In this document: positions 35,001-42,427 of the stretch, one piece after another
How positions within the stretch are numbered: position 1 is the stretch's first letter
How the letters are laid out: each line of letters opens with the position of its first letter
Assembly (NCBI GenBank): GCA_903860195.1
Contig: CAIOPO010000022.1
Coordinates: 1 to 42,823, forward strand
Direction: 5' to 3'
Length of the DNA: 42,823 bases
Source: an uncultured Opitutia bacterium
GTDB taxonomy: Bacteria > Verrucomicrobiota > Verrucomicrobiia > Opitutales > UBA953
The notes under the pieces: model-generated
Seen by the model: the letters and a program-made list of their open reading frames with translations, nothing else
The model's database searches: none
Told to the model about the DNA's origin: nothing
Program-made: the position numbers and the translations under genes

Positions 35001-37188
35001 GCACGCGGGCCTCAGGGAGGGCGTCCGACCGCACGAGGGCGTTGAGCGGTCCGGTGGCCGAGGCCTGGAGTCCGGCGTCACGTTCCATCAGGACCCGCAG
35101 GGCGTTGAAACGCACCACCTTGTTCGGATGGCCCAGGGCGGCGACGAGGCCGGCGACGTCGGCCTTCGAAAGGTCGGGATGCGACAGGACCTTGGCGTTC
35201 TCGTGCTGGATGCGCCAGATGCGGCCGAAGTAGTGCTCACGGTCCGGACGCACCGAGGCGCCGGACTTGGAATGCATCGGCCCGCGGGTGTCATTGTGAG
35301 CCACGACGGGCGTGTAGAAGTCGAGGACGTAGAGCGCGCCGTCCGGGCCGAACTGCAGCGCGACGGGACAGAACCAATGGTCCATCGAACGGAGCCACTC
35401 GCGGTCCTTCAGGGGGAGCTCGCCGGCGAATGTGCCGCCTCCAGGGACGAGCTTCTCATGGTGGATGACGTCGAGGATCGGCTCCGTGATGAAGATCGTG
35501 TCGCGATACTCGTCGGGCCAGGCGCCGTGCTCCTGCACCGTGACCGCGCAGGCGGCCGTGTAGTAACCCACCTGGTCGATCTGCAGCAGCGGGGCGCGGT
35601 CAGGAAGGTCGGCGCGGATGACCGGGCGCCGGGGGTTGACGGCGTTGAAGGCCTTGGCGGGCGTACCGGGGGCCTTGGCGAGGATGGATTCCGGCAGGAC
35701 GACGTGCTGGATCGGATTGCCGTTGGTGGCCTTGCCATGGAACAGCTCCATGTCCGAAGTCACCTCGTTGCCGAAGCTGTTGCCGCCCTGCGAGGCGATC
35801 TGCTCGATCGCCGAGCCATCGGGCCGGAACCGGAACGTGCCGGAGGAGAGCCGCACCTTGCGCTCAGGATTGGAAATCGGGAAGGCCTCTCCGCCTCCGC
35901 CGTTGCTCGCGTAGACCCAGCCGTCGGGCGCGAGGATGAAATGGTTGGCCACGAAGTGGGTGTCGCCGGGGGTGAAGCCTCCGTAGAGCACCTGCTCCTT
36001 GTCGGCCTTGCCGTCTCCGTCCGTGTCGCGGAGCCAGACGATGTGAGGCTGGCAGACGACGATCACGCCGTCGCGGTAGTGGCAGAAGCCCGTGATGAGC
36101 TCGAGCCCCTCATGGAAGACCTGCTTCCGGTCCGCCACGCCGTCGCCGTCGGTGTCGACGAGGACGCTGATCTTGTCCTGGGCCGGACGGTCGTAGCTGC
36201 CGGGAACGAGCACCCCGCCCTCCTTCCAGGCCTCGGCGTTGAGCGGGCGGCGGCCGTTGGGATACTCCGGAGTCTCGGCGACCCAGAGCCGGCCGCGTTC
36301 GTCCCACTGCATCGCGATGGGCTTGTTGATGAGCGGCTCCGCCGCGATCAGGGACGACTTGAATCCGGGCTGCATCCGGAAGGCGGCCATGGCCTGGTCG
36401 GGGCGGCTCGCCCCGCCGGCGGGATAGCGGAGATCGACGAGGTCGGCCGGCACGCAGAGCGCGTCGACGTCGGAAAGCCGCACGGTCCAGGCGACGGCCC
36501 GTTTGATGAAGGTGCGGTAGCTGAGATGGGAAAGGTTGGCCGGATTGCCTCCCTGCAGGAACACCGCGGCCCGGTGCTGGCCGGAATCATGGAGCCAGGC
36601 CTGGGGCTGGATGTCATAGATCGAGGCACGGGTCTCGTCGGCCACGATGTTCTTGCGGTTGTTCGAGACCTTCGAGGTGAACGAGGCCGCGAGGACGTCG
36701 ATCTTGTCGGTGAGCGACAGGTCGAAGACCGTGTCGTCGAGCAGGTCGAACGTGGAGGCGTCCTTGAGCACCGGATGGGCGCCGGTGCGGATGTTGAGCA
36801 TCATCAGATTGCGGAACTTGCGGCTCTCGGCCGTCCATCCTCCTCCGAGCACCTTGCGTCCCCACTCGGCGTCGCCCCCGGCGATGCCGCCGCAGACCGA
36901 GACTACTCCCTTGCCGGCGGCGGCGTGGGCGCTGACGGCGTCCTGCGCGGCCTTGGACAGCGGTTTGAACGCGGAGGAGTGCAGGACGATGACGTCATGC
37001 CCCTGCTTGGCCGGCAGCTCCGAGGGGGTGGCCGCGGTCGCCGTCGCGGCCGAGGTCGCCTCGAGCGACTTGACCAACGGGCCGGACACGGCGGGGTCGT
37101 CGCTGACGACGAGCACGCGGACAGGCGCGGAGCTGAGGACGGCGGCAAGGAAGGCCGGCGCCAAGAGGCGGGCGATGCGGGGAAGCAT
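32074..37188 (-). CDS. Giant secreted ThuA-propeller-HEAT-cytochrome c-NPCBM-ThuA protein
   Basis: 1704 residues, the largest protein here. A Sec signal peptide (MLPRIARLLAPAFLAAVLSSA) leads into an N-terminal ThuA-like domain (about 24-245; GKGVVSVCGGIAGGDAEWG). A PVC-type membrane-bound dehydrogenase beta-propeller follows (about 266-655; PIAMQWDERGRLWVAETPEYP, HFILAPDGWVYASNGGGGE). Alanine-rich HEAT-like repeats span about 655-1090. Next is a cytochrome c with CAVCH near 1112-1116. An NPCBM-type beta-sandwich follows (about 1230-1435; FTASTKDGLYASKGAKRDTL, FLGAVGGWGAHGGGDTVAMTAEV), then a Lys/Gly-rich linker, and a second ThuA-like domain (about 1480-1704; VVVLHAGTWYNWG). Propeller-HEAT-CxxCH proteins are typical of Planctomycetes and Verrucomicrobia. 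ThuA proteins are linked to disaccharide 3-keto metabolism. The likely role is periplasmic, sugar-related oxidation with electron transfer through the haem; this is inference. It is read from the direction of the AraC gene. Confidence 0.85.
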   Translation of the reverse strand: MLPRIARLLAPAFLAAVLSSAPVRVLVVSDDPAVSGPLVKSLEATSAATATAATPSELPAKQGHDVIVLHSSAFKPLSKAAQDAVSAHAAAGKGVVSVCGGIAGGDAEWGRKVLGGGWTAESRKFRNLMMLNIRTGAHPVLKDASTFDLLDDTVFDLSLTDKIDVLAASFTSKVSNNRKNIVADETRASIYDIQPQAWLHDSGQHRAAVFLQGGNPANLSHLSYRTFIKRAVAWTVRLSDVDALCVPADLVDLRYPAGGASRPDQAMAAFRMQPGFKSSLIAAEPLINKPIAMQWDERGRLWVAETPEYPNGRRPLNAEAWKEGGVLVPGSYDRPAQDKISVLVDTDGDGVADRKQVFHEGLELITGFCHYRDGVIVVCQPHIVWLRDTDGDGKADKEQVLYGGFTPGDTHFVANHFILAPDGWVYASNGGGGEAFPISNPERKVRLSSGTFRFRPDGSAIEQIASQGGNSFGNEVTSDMELFHGKATNGNPIQHVVLPESILAKAPGTPAKAFNAVNPRRPVIRADLPDRAPLLQIDQVGYYTAACAVTVQEHGAWPDEYRDTIFITEPILDVIHHEKLVPGGGTFAGELPLKDREWLRSMDHWFCPVALQFGPDGALYVLDFYTPVVAHNDTRGPMHSKSGASVRPDREHYFGRIWRIQHENAKVLSHPDLSKADVAGLVAALGHPNKVVRFNALRVLMERDAGLQASATGPLNALVRSDALPEARVLALWALQRLDRLEPGLLAVAAKDASAAVRKNAFLVAEAARLSLPAAALKAGIADKDDRVRLAALRAMGAAELDAEAGPLLLSTWANAHEAAAATAAASANPASTLEVMLSGKAPVREDFAVSLAATLTPDAAARVVRASLSSDNKALVAALMREIALRKVAAPSDPAAVRDAFRGLLAAEPSVASAAASVAAGWFADGSLNAELLPLVKRLIPLLSDSSAPAAARESAARTLVALRATDASVRQALASAVSGGASESVVGAIVEGLSASGDLSYGKVLAAGFPRSGGLARTAIFNALVSRSEWAGLLIDALEAKSVSPMQLGPLQTSQLVRHPDVAVAKRAAAVLAKLNIGSSPAKDDLVSRLRPEVEKAGDVAKGKEVFLAACAVCHKVGDQGNEFGPNLQGIGSHPPAEMLVHIVDPNRMVDDEHRTWNIRMKDGTQYSALIASENPTFVKLKLPGGQSAELKVAEVAQRAKSPNSLMPEGFESLGADGLRNVIAYLRSVAVRAEGVTVGRFRLLDLGPAFTASTKDGLYASKGAKRDTLPFAKFGQQEANGVPYMVVDPDKSKEGRNVIVLKGGAFGGAYSKSFTNRVEVPVGSPATRIHFLGAVGGWGAHGGGDTVAMTAEVHFLGGRIQKEVYYGAKDFADYNGTGDVPGSKSARSLLNGEGRQVRTLVLPVEGGEVIEKLVLTSADTEIAPTTVAITVETGGPANPPRAKGGDAPKGKGKKAKAKDEGPSDQLPADNPKTTRAFGQKFGPRKDGQLRVLLVGAGSSHDFPKFFLGSDASTLKADGHDVAGTPNLAEALALIGETDVLVFSGNHGQFGTAEFQKALSAYADAGKGVVVLHAGTWYNWGHAPQYNERFVCGGARGHGHGDVPVVIRDKAHPVTAGVADFSINDESYQAVLSHPQNAQVLATLTGPQLRDKPGQTADYPTVWVAKDSRTRIVNITLGHAEPAHANPAFKRLLSNSVRWVAGR

Positions 37189-37279
37189 GCCCCGAAACTA
37201 GGGACGCCCCACCCTCCCTCAACCCCCGAGTTCACCCTTCACCGCAACCCTCCCCCTCTCAAACGCACATGCCGGGGGC

Positions 37280-38215
37280 TCAGGACGCCCTTCCGGAGGC
37301 CTTCAGCACCCTGAATTGCGAGGGGGCATGCCCCGTGCTGCGCTTGAAGGCCGCGGCAAAACTGTTGCCGTTGGCGAAGCCGACCTGCCGGGCCACCGCC
37401 TCGAGCTTGACGTCGGACTCAGCGACCAGCCGGATCGCCTGCTGGATGCGCAGGTGGGTCAGATGGTTCATGGGTGTGCGGCCGATGTCCTTGAGGCAGA
37501 GACGCCGCAGGTGCTCGAAGCTCAGGCCTGAGGCGCGGGCCAGCGAGCGCATGTCCCAGGGATCGGCCAGACGGGACTGCACCTGGTCCCACAGACGCAT
37601 CAGCCGTTCGTCGCCGCGGAAACTTCCGGCGAAACCGCGGACGTAGTCATAGACGAGCTCGATCCACTGATGGACCCGGCGCGAGGAGCCCGAACCGGCG
37701 GCCTCGGCCATCAGCCCTTCGACCGCCGCCCTGAAAGGAGCCGGATCGAACTCCGCCAGCACTGGCGACCCCGCCCGGAAGATCGTGCTGGAACGCACCC
37801 CTCCCGAGAAACGCACCCATGCGAATTCCCACCTCCGACCGCGTCCCATCCGGAAGCGGTTGCGGAGACCGGCCGGCAGCAGGCAGGCATGGCCCGGAGG
37901 GAGCGAACGCCAACGTCCGTCCACCTGCACCTGCCCCTGTCCGCCCAAGCCCACCATGAAGAAGGCGCCGCTCTGCCGGTCGCGCACCACTTCGTAAGGA
38001 GGCAGCATCTCCGCCACCCCCAGATGCGCGATCTCGAAGAGCGAGAGTTCGCGGCAGGGCACCCCGGAACGGACCCAGGGACGTGCGTCGGCGGCGACGT
38101 CGGCCACCGCCGCCCGGCGCTTCGAGCGCGGATTCTCGATGTCCGTTTCAGGGTGGCGGACTTGCGTCTCGCTGTGGGGTTTAGGTTCGCTCTTCGCGGC
38201 CACGGGACTTTGCAT
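37280..38215 (-). CDS. AraC-family transcriptional regulator
   Basis: 311 residues from ATG 38215 (MQSPVAAKSEPK); the 755-residue track ORF extends upstream through the antisense of the next two genes and is rejected. The N-terminal part, about 45-140, is a cupin-like sensing domain (LGGQGQVQVDGRWRSLPPGHACLLPAG). The C-terminal 100 residues hold two helix-turn-helix units: MRSLARASGLSFEHLRRLCLKDIGRTP and the closing VARQVGFANGNSFAAAFKRSTGHAPSQFR, the AraC/XylS signature. A start further downstream is possible because the first 40 residues are low-complexity. It is divergent from the TIM-barrel/Tm-1 pair with a 60-base spacer and lies 91 bases upstream of the giant gene, so either may be its target. 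The ligand is unknown, plausibly a sugar-like molecule. Confidence 0.92.
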   Translation of the reverse strand: MQSPVAAKSEPKPHSETQVRHPETDIENPRSKRRAAVADVAADARPWVRSGVPCRELSLFEIAHLGVAEMLPPYEVVRDRQSGAFFMVGLGGQGQVQVDGRWRSLPPGHACLLPAGLRNRFRMGRGRRWEFAWVRFSGGVRSSTIFRAGSPVLAEFDPAPFRAAVEGLMAEAAGSGSSRRVHQWIELVYDYVRGFAGSFRGDERLMRLWDQVQSRLADPWDMRSLARASGLSFEHLRRLCLKDIGRTPMNHLTHLRIQQAIRLVAESDVKLEAVARQVGFANGNSFAAAFKRSTGHAPSQFRVLKASGRAS

Positions 38216-38275
38216 AGCCGCCGACCCGACGCTGGCAACCCCCGGCTCGGCCCGACTTCTCAACCCAAGCCCAAG

Positions 38276-39148
38276 ATGCCCAACCCCTGGACCGGAAAAG
38301 GAAATCCCTACACGCGCGAGGAGGTGCTCGAGCGCCTGCGCGCGACCAAGTCGGCCGGCCGGCCGATCATCGCCGCCGGAGCCGGGACGGGCATCTCCGC
38401 CAAATTCATCGAGAAAGGCGGCGCCGACCTGGTCATCGTCTACAACTCCGGACGCTTCCGCATGGCCGGTCACGGCTCCACCGCCGGCATGATGGCCTAC
38501 GGCGACGCCAACGCCGTGGCCATGGAGATCGGCGAATACGAGGTGCTGCCCGTCGTCGAGGAGATTCCCGTCATCTGCGGCGTCCACTGCACCGACCCCC
38601 GTCGCCGCATGTGGCACTGGCTCGGCAAGGTCAAGGACATGGGCTTCTCGGGCATCAACAACTTCCCCACCCACACCATCGTCGACGGCAAGTTCCGGCA
38701 GGTGCTCGAGGAGACAGGGATGAGCGTGAAGAAGGAGTTCGAGACCGTGGCCCTCGCCCGGCGCATGGACCTCTTCACCATCGTCTACGTCGGCTCTCCC
38801 GCCGAATCCAAGGCCATGGCGGAAGCCGGCGCCGACGTCATCATCGCGCACGTGGGCACCACCGTCGGCGGCTCGATCGGCGTGACCAACGCCACGATGA
38901 CCCTGCCCGACGCCGCCAAGGCGACGCAGGAGATCATCGACGCCGCCAAGGGGGTCCGCAACGACCTCATCTTCCTCAGCCACGGCGGGCCCATCAACAA
39001 CCCCGATGACGCCGCCTTCATCAACGAGCACACTGACTGCGACGGCTTCGTGGGCGCGTCCAGCCTGGAGCGCATGGCCGTGGAGCAGTCGCTCACCGAC
39101 CTCACCCGGCGCTTCAAGCAGATTCCGGTGAAGCGGAAGTTCTTCTGA
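38276..39148 (+). CDS. TIM-barrel 'phosphoenolpyruvate hydrolase-like' protein (PF09370/COG5564)
   Basis: 290 residues from ATG 38276; the track ORF from 37670 adds about 200 residues antisense to the AraC gene and is rejected. It belongs to the predicted TIM-barrel family annotated as PEP hydrolase or signal-transduction TIM barrel. Typical stretches: REEVLERLRATKSAGRPIIAAGAGTGISAKFIEKGGADL at the N-terminus, YNSGRFRMAGHGSTAGMMAYGDAN near 65, DMGFSGINNFPTHTIVDG near 120, GADVIIAHVGTTVGGSIG near 185, and LSHGGPINNPDDA near 237. This family forms the C-terminal half of plant Tm-1 proteins. The Tm-1-like gene follows after four bases. The enzymatic reaction is not established for the family. 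Confidence 0.9.
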   Translation: MPNPWTGKGNPYTREEVLERLRATKSAGRPIIAAGAGTGISAKFIEKGGADLVIVYNSGRFRMAGHGSTAGMMAYGDANAVAMEIGEYEVLPVVEEIPVICGVHCTDPRRRMWHWLGKVKDMGFSGINNFPTHTIVDGKFRQVLEETGMSVKKEFETVALARRMDLFTIVYVGSPAESKAMAEAGADVIIAHVGTTVGGSIGVTNATMTLPDAAKATQEIIDAAKGVRNDLIFLSHGGPINNPDDAAFINEHTDCDGFVGASSLERMAVEQSLTDLTRRFKQIPVKRKFF

Positions 39149-39152
39149 TCCC

Positions 39153-40358
39153 ATGGCCACGATCGCGGTCCTCGGCACGCTTGACTCAAAAGGCGAGGAG
39201 CACGCTTTCGTCGCCGCGCTCATCACCAAGCACGGGCACCGGCCCCTGTTGATCGACGTCGGCACGGGCGCGCCGCCCACGGTTCGGCCCGACGTGACGC
39301 GGGAACAGGTCGCGGCCGCCGCGGGCGTCGACCTGGCGGCGCTCATCGCCCGGCAGGACCGCGGAGAGTGCGTGGTGGCGATGACCCGTGCGGCCCCCGT
39401 GATGCTCGCCAAGCTGGCCGCGGAAGGCCGCATCCAAGGGGTGGTCTCCCTGGGCGGCGGCGGCGGCACGGCGATCGCGACGGCCGCGATGCGCGCCCTG
39501 CCCCTCGGCTTCCCCAAGCTGATGGTGTCCACCCTGGCGGCCGGCAACGTCGCGCCCTACCTCGGCACGAAGGACATCACGATGATGCCCAGCATCGCCG
39601 ACGTGGCCGGACTCAACCGCCTGTCAAAGGTGATCTTCACCCGCGCCGCCGGCGCCATCTGCGGCATGGTCGCGGCGGAGCCCGAGACGGCGTCGAACCG
39701 GCCGCTCGTGGTCGCCAGCCAGTTCGGCAACACCACCGCCTGCGTGACCGAGGCCAAGAAGATCCTCGAGGCCGCGGGCTTCGAGGTGCTCGTCTTCGCC
39801 GCCACCGGCACGGGCGGGCGCATCATGGAGTCCGTCATCGAGAGCGGCATGGTGGCAGGCGTGCTCGACGTCACGACGACCGAATGGGCCGACGAACTGG
39901 TGGGCGGCGTGCTCAACGCCGGCCCCGAACGCATGGACGCCGCGGCCAAGGCGAAGGTTCCGACGGTCATCGCCCCCGGGTGCCTCGACATGGTGAACTT
40001 CGGCGAGATGGCCTCCGTCCCCGCCAAGTTCCAGGGACGCAACTTCTACGTGCACAACCCGCAGGTCACGCTGATGCGCACGACCAAGGAGGAGTGCGCC
40101 GAGCTCGGCCGGATCGTCGCGGCGAAGGCCGAGGCCTGCACGGCGGGCGCCACGGTGCTGATCCCACGCAAGGCCATCAGCGTGATCTCCGCCCCCGGCA
40201 AGCCCTTCCACGACGCGGCGGCCGACGCGGCCCTGTTCTCAGCGCTGAAGTCGGGCTGCAAGCGGACGCCGGTCCGCGAACTTGAGCTCGAAATCAACGA
40301 CCCGGCTTTCGCCCGCGCGTGCGCGGAGGAGCTGATCGCGCTGATGGCGAAACGCTGA
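39153..40358 (+). CDS. Tm-1-like ATP-binding (UPF0261) protein
   Basis: 401 residues, the normal UPF0261 length. It begins ATIAVLGTLDSKGEEHAFVAALI, the family's first signature. Further features are VVSLGGGGGTAIATAAMRALPLGFPKLMVSTLAAGNVAPYLG near residue 90-130, the nucleotide-binding-like SQFGNTTACVTEAKKIL near 189, FAATGTGGRIMESVI near 214, and APGCLDMVNFG near 274. The family is named after the N-terminal, ATP-binding half of tomato Tm-1, which inhibits tobamovirus replication; bacterial members are of unknown function. It is encoded four bases after the TIM-barrel gene, so the two are cotranscribed and probably act as a complex, in the opposite gene order to the plant fusion. The gene converges with cysK. 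Confidence 0.92.
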   Translation: MATIAVLGTLDSKGEEHAFVAALITKHGHRPLLIDVGTGAPPTVRPDVTREQVAAAAGVDLAALIARQDRGECVVAMTRAAPVMLAKLAAEGRIQGVVSLGGGGGTAIATAAMRALPLGFPKLMVSTLAAGNVAPYLGTKDITMMPSIADVAGLNRLSKVIFTRAAGAICGMVAAEPETASNRPLVVASQFGNTTACVTEAKKILEAAGFEVLVFAATGTGGRIMESVIESGMVAGVLDVTTTEWADELVGGVLNAGPERMDAAAKAKVPTVIAPGCLDMVNFGEMASVPAKFQGRNFYVHNPQVTLMRTTKEECAELGRIVAAKAEACTAGATVLIPRKAISVISAPGKPFHDAAADAALFSALKSGCKRTPVRELELEINDPAFARACAEELIALMAKR

Positions 40359-40364
40359 ACGCGA

Positions 40365-40400
40365 GCCCGGAGGTCCGGGCCGGCGGAGGCGAAGGCCGGC
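40365..40400. terminator. GC-rich hairpins between convergent Tm-1-like and cysK genes
   Basis: GCCCGG-AGGT-CCGGGC (40365-40380) is an exact six-base stem with a four-base loop seven bases after the Tm-1-like stop. It is followed by an overlapping GCCGGC (40379-40384) and GCCGGC (40395-40400) pair. There is no T run on either side. Position between two convergent stops fits a bidirectional termination or barrier region, but this is not a classical intrinsic terminator. Confidence 0.35.
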
Positions 40401-40412
40401 GGGCGGCCCGGC

Positions 40413-41390
40413 TCAGGAAGCCGTGAGCGCGGTGACTTCGGCGCGGACCTTTTCGGCGAGGGCCGTGGAGAGGTAGCGTTCGCTCGGGCTGCAGGCGATG
40501 GTCACGATGCGCTTGCCGGCGAATTCCGGGCGCTTGGCCAGCTGGATCGCGGCCCAGATGTTGGCGCCGGAGGAGATGCCGACGGCGAGCCCCTCTCGGA
40601 CGGAGACTTCCTGGGCGGTGGCGAAGGCGTCCTCGTTGCTGACCTGGATGACGTCGTCGACGAGCGAGAGGTCGCAGTTCTTGGGCACGAAGCCCGCGCC
40701 GATGCCCTGGATCTTGTGGGGGGCGGGCTGGACGGGCTGCGAGGACCGGGTCTGCGTGATGACCGGGCTGGCGGAAGGCTCGACGGCGACGGCCTTGAAG
40801 TGGGGGTTGCGGCTCTTGAGCACCGAGGCGACTCCGGTGATGGTTCCGCCCGTGCCCACTCCCGAGACGATGGCGTCGACCTTGCCGGCGGTGTCGCTCC
40901 AGATCTCCTCGGCGGTGGTGCGACGGTGAACCTCGGGGTTGGCGGGGTTGTCGAACTGCATCGGCATGAACGCGCCCCCCTTGGACTCGTCACGGATCTG
41001 CGTGGCGCGCTCGATGGCGCCGCGCATGCCCTTGGCGCCGGGAGTGAGGACGATTTCCGCGCCAAGGAGGCGGAGCAGCACGCGACGCTCGATGGACATG
41101 GTCTCGGGCATGGTCAGGATGCAGCGGTAGCCGCGGGCGGCGGCCACGAAGGCGAGCGCGATGCCGGTGTTGCCGGAGGTGGGTTCGACGATGGTGCCTC
41201 CGGGCTTCAGGTGCCCGTCACGCTCGGCGGCGTCGATCATCGCGCGCCCGATGCGGTCCTTGACGCTCGAGAGAGGATTGAAGAACTCGAGCTTCACCAG
41301 CACCTCGGCCTTGAGGCCTTCAGTGACGCGGTTGAGGCGGACGAGGGGGGTCCGGCCGATGGTGTCGAGGACGCTGTTGTAGACGGGCAT
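40413..41390 (-). CDS. cysK: Cysteine synthase (O-acetylserine sulfhydrylase)
   Basis: 325 residues, normal for CysK. It makes L-cysteine from O-acetylserine and sulfide with pyridoxal phosphate. The Schiff-base lysine is Lys44 in SSVKDRIG. The substrate loop [20 protein letters not shown] follows near residue 70. The PLP phosphate loop is [12 protein letters not shown] near 177, and [17 protein letters not shown] near 222 is the usual active-site cover. The ATG at 41390 gives the standard N-terminus [19 protein letters not shown]. It is on the same strand as infA but separated by a terminator and its own 90-base leader, so it is probably transcribed alone. No cysE is in the window, and no cysteine-responsive element is recognised. 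Confidence 0.96.
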   Translation of the reverse strand: MPVYNSVLDTIGRTPLVRLNRVTEGLKAEVLVKLEFFNPLSSVKDRIGRAMIDAAERDGHLKPGGTIVEPTSGNTGIALAFVAAARGYRCILTMPETMSIERRVLLRLLGAEIVLTPGAKGMRGAIERATQIRDESKGGAFMPMQFDNPANPEVHRRTTAEEIWSDTAGKVDAIVSGVGTGGTITGVASVLKSRNPHFKAVAVEPSASPVITQTRSSQPVQPAPHKIQGIGAGFVPKNCDLSLVDDVIQVSNEDAFATAQEVSVREGLAVGISSGANIWAAIQLAKRPEFAGKRIVTIACSPSERYLSTALAEKVRAEVTALTAS

Positions 41391-41422
41391 GGCTGAATCG
41401 TGGGTTGTCAGGTAATCTTACG

Positions 41423-41440
41423 CCTTCACCGGGGTGAAGG
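41423..41440 (-). other. Hairpin in the cysK leader
   Basis: CCTTCACC and GGTGAAGG are exact reverse complements separated by two bases. As RNA on the minus strand this makes a seven-base stem with a four-base loop, about 33 bases before the cysK ATG and just past the infA terminator. It could be a second terminator arm or a leader structure of cysK. No riboswitch class is recognised. Confidence 0.45.
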
Positions 41441-41445
41441 GGCAA

Positions 41446-41467
41446 TAAAAAACCCGGCGGGCCGGGT
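41446..41467 (-). terminator. Intrinsic terminator of infA
   Basis: On the minus strand ACCCGGC-CC-GCCGGGT (41467-41452) is a perfect seven-base GC-rich stem followed at once by TTTTTTATTG, the classical rho-independent pattern. It starts 15 bases after the infA stop and points away from infA, so it separates infA from cysK. Confidence 0.88.
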
Positions 41468-41482
41468 CTGGGAGGGGCGCGC

Positions 41483-41743
41483 TCAGCGGCGACGCGGCGG
41501 GGGCGGACCCGGGGGACGGGACGTCTCCTTGAGTCGGAAGACGATGCGCGCCTGGGAGAGGTCGGAAGGACTCATCTCGACCTTCACGCGGTCACCCGGA
41601 TTGATGCGGATGAAGTTCTTGCGGAGACGTCCTGAAATCCTGCCGAGCACCACGTGCTTGTTGGGCAGCTCGATCCGGAACATCGTGCCGGGGAGCACTT
41701 GGAGGATCTTGCCTTCGAGTTCGATTACGGGTTCTTCAGCCAT
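41483..41743 (-). CDS. infA: Translation initiation factor IF-1 with C-terminal extension
   Basis: 86 residues; bacterial IF-1 is usually 71-75. The S1-like OB fold is complete: [66 protein letters not shown]. This binds the ribosomal A site with IF-2 and IF-3 during initiation. Where the family normally reads HISGKMRK this protein has RISGRLRK. The extra tail [14 protein letters not shown] is Pro/Arg-rich and unusual. It is monocistronic with a strong intrinsic terminator and is divergent from tadA. There is no Shine-Dalgarno before the ATG, as for most genes in the window. Confidence 0.94.
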   Translation of the reverse strand: MAEEPVIELEGKILQVLPGTMFRIELPNKHVVLGRISGRLRKNFIRINPGDRVKVEMSPSDLSQARIVFRLKETSRPPGPPPPRRR

Positions 41744-41847
41744 TCGTTGAGGCCGAGTAGGGACGGCGGGGGTGCGGGAGTCAACCCCCCTTCGGGCCGG
41801 CCGAGCGCACTTGCCAATCCGGGCACGGGCGGGATTGTCGGAGTCCG

Positions 41848-42396
41848 ATGAGCGCCGGCGAGGATTCCACCCCCCCGAAGGGCCTTCCCTGCCCCTTTGA
41901 GAAACTGCGCCCGTCGCAGCTCGTCCGGGATGACGCCTTCTACATGGCGCTGGCTTTCAACCTGGCGGTTGACGCCTGGCGGATCGACGAGGTGCCGATC
42001 GGGGCCGTCATCGTCCGCGGCGGTGAAGTCATCGCGGCCGCGCACAACGAGGTTGAAAGATCCGGCGACCCCACCGCCCACGCCGAGATGCTGGCCATCA
42101 CCCAGGCCGCCCGGAAAGTCGGCGACTGGCGCCTGAACGAATGTGAACTTTACGTGACCAAGGAGCCCTGCCCCATGTGCGCGGGCGCCACGGTGATGAG
42201 CCGGCTCGGACGCGTCGTCTTCGGCTGGGGCGACCCCAAGATGGGCTGCATGGGCGGAGCGGCCTCCGTCCACCAGCTTCCCAAGCTCAATCACCGGGTC
42301 GCCGTGACGGCCGGCGTGCTTGAGGAACCCTGCCGTGACATCCTGAGGGCGTATTTCGAACTCAAGCGGGGCAAGGATACCCACGGCACGGCTTGA
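41848..42396 (+). CDS. tadA: tRNA-specific adenosine deaminase (wobble A34 to inosine)
   Basis: 182 residues. TadA deaminates A34 of tRNA-Arg(ACG) to inosine. The zinc site is complete: H78-A-E80 with the catalytic glutamate, and P107-C108-P-M-C111. Other family features are [20 protein letters not shown] near 49-68 and [13 protein letters not shown] near 126, the latter matching the TadA-type GxxDPKxGxxGS loop. About 25 residues at the N-terminus precede the domain, longer than usual, and residues up to KLRPSQ could be a tail or reflect a later start. The C-terminal helix [14 protein letters not shown] is present. The gene is divergent from infA with a 104-base spacer. Confidence 0.93.
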   Translation: MSAGEDSTPPKGLPCPFEKLRPSQLVRDDAFYMALAFNLAVDAWRIDEVPIGAVIVRGGEVIAAAHNEVERSGDPTAHAEMLAITQAARKVGDWRLNECELYVTKEPCPMCAGATVMSRLGRVVFGWGDPKMGCMGGAASVHQLPKLNHRVAVTAGVLEEPCRDILRAYFELKRGKDTHGTA

Positions 42397-42427
42397 CCCC
42401 GGCCACGTTTCGTCATCGTTAGTTTCC

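Noticed and set aside
32134-37314. 1726-codon plus-strand ORF antisense to the giant ThuA/cytochrome gene
   Set aside because: Its codons are in exact register with the sense codons (both at coordinates equal to 1 modulo 3). Antisense stops then arise only from sense TTA, CTA and TCA, which this GC-rich genome hardly uses. The translation has no recognisable domain, while the sense protein is a clear multidomain family.
37670-38275. Upstream extension of the TIM-barrel ORF
   Set aside because: It is antisense to the AraC sensing domain; the family N-terminus begins at ATG 38276.
38216-39547. N-terminal 444 residues of the 755-residue minus-strand ORF containing the AraC gene
   Set aside because: This part is antisense to the TIM-barrel and Tm-1-like genes and has no domain. 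The AraC protein starts sensibly at 38215.
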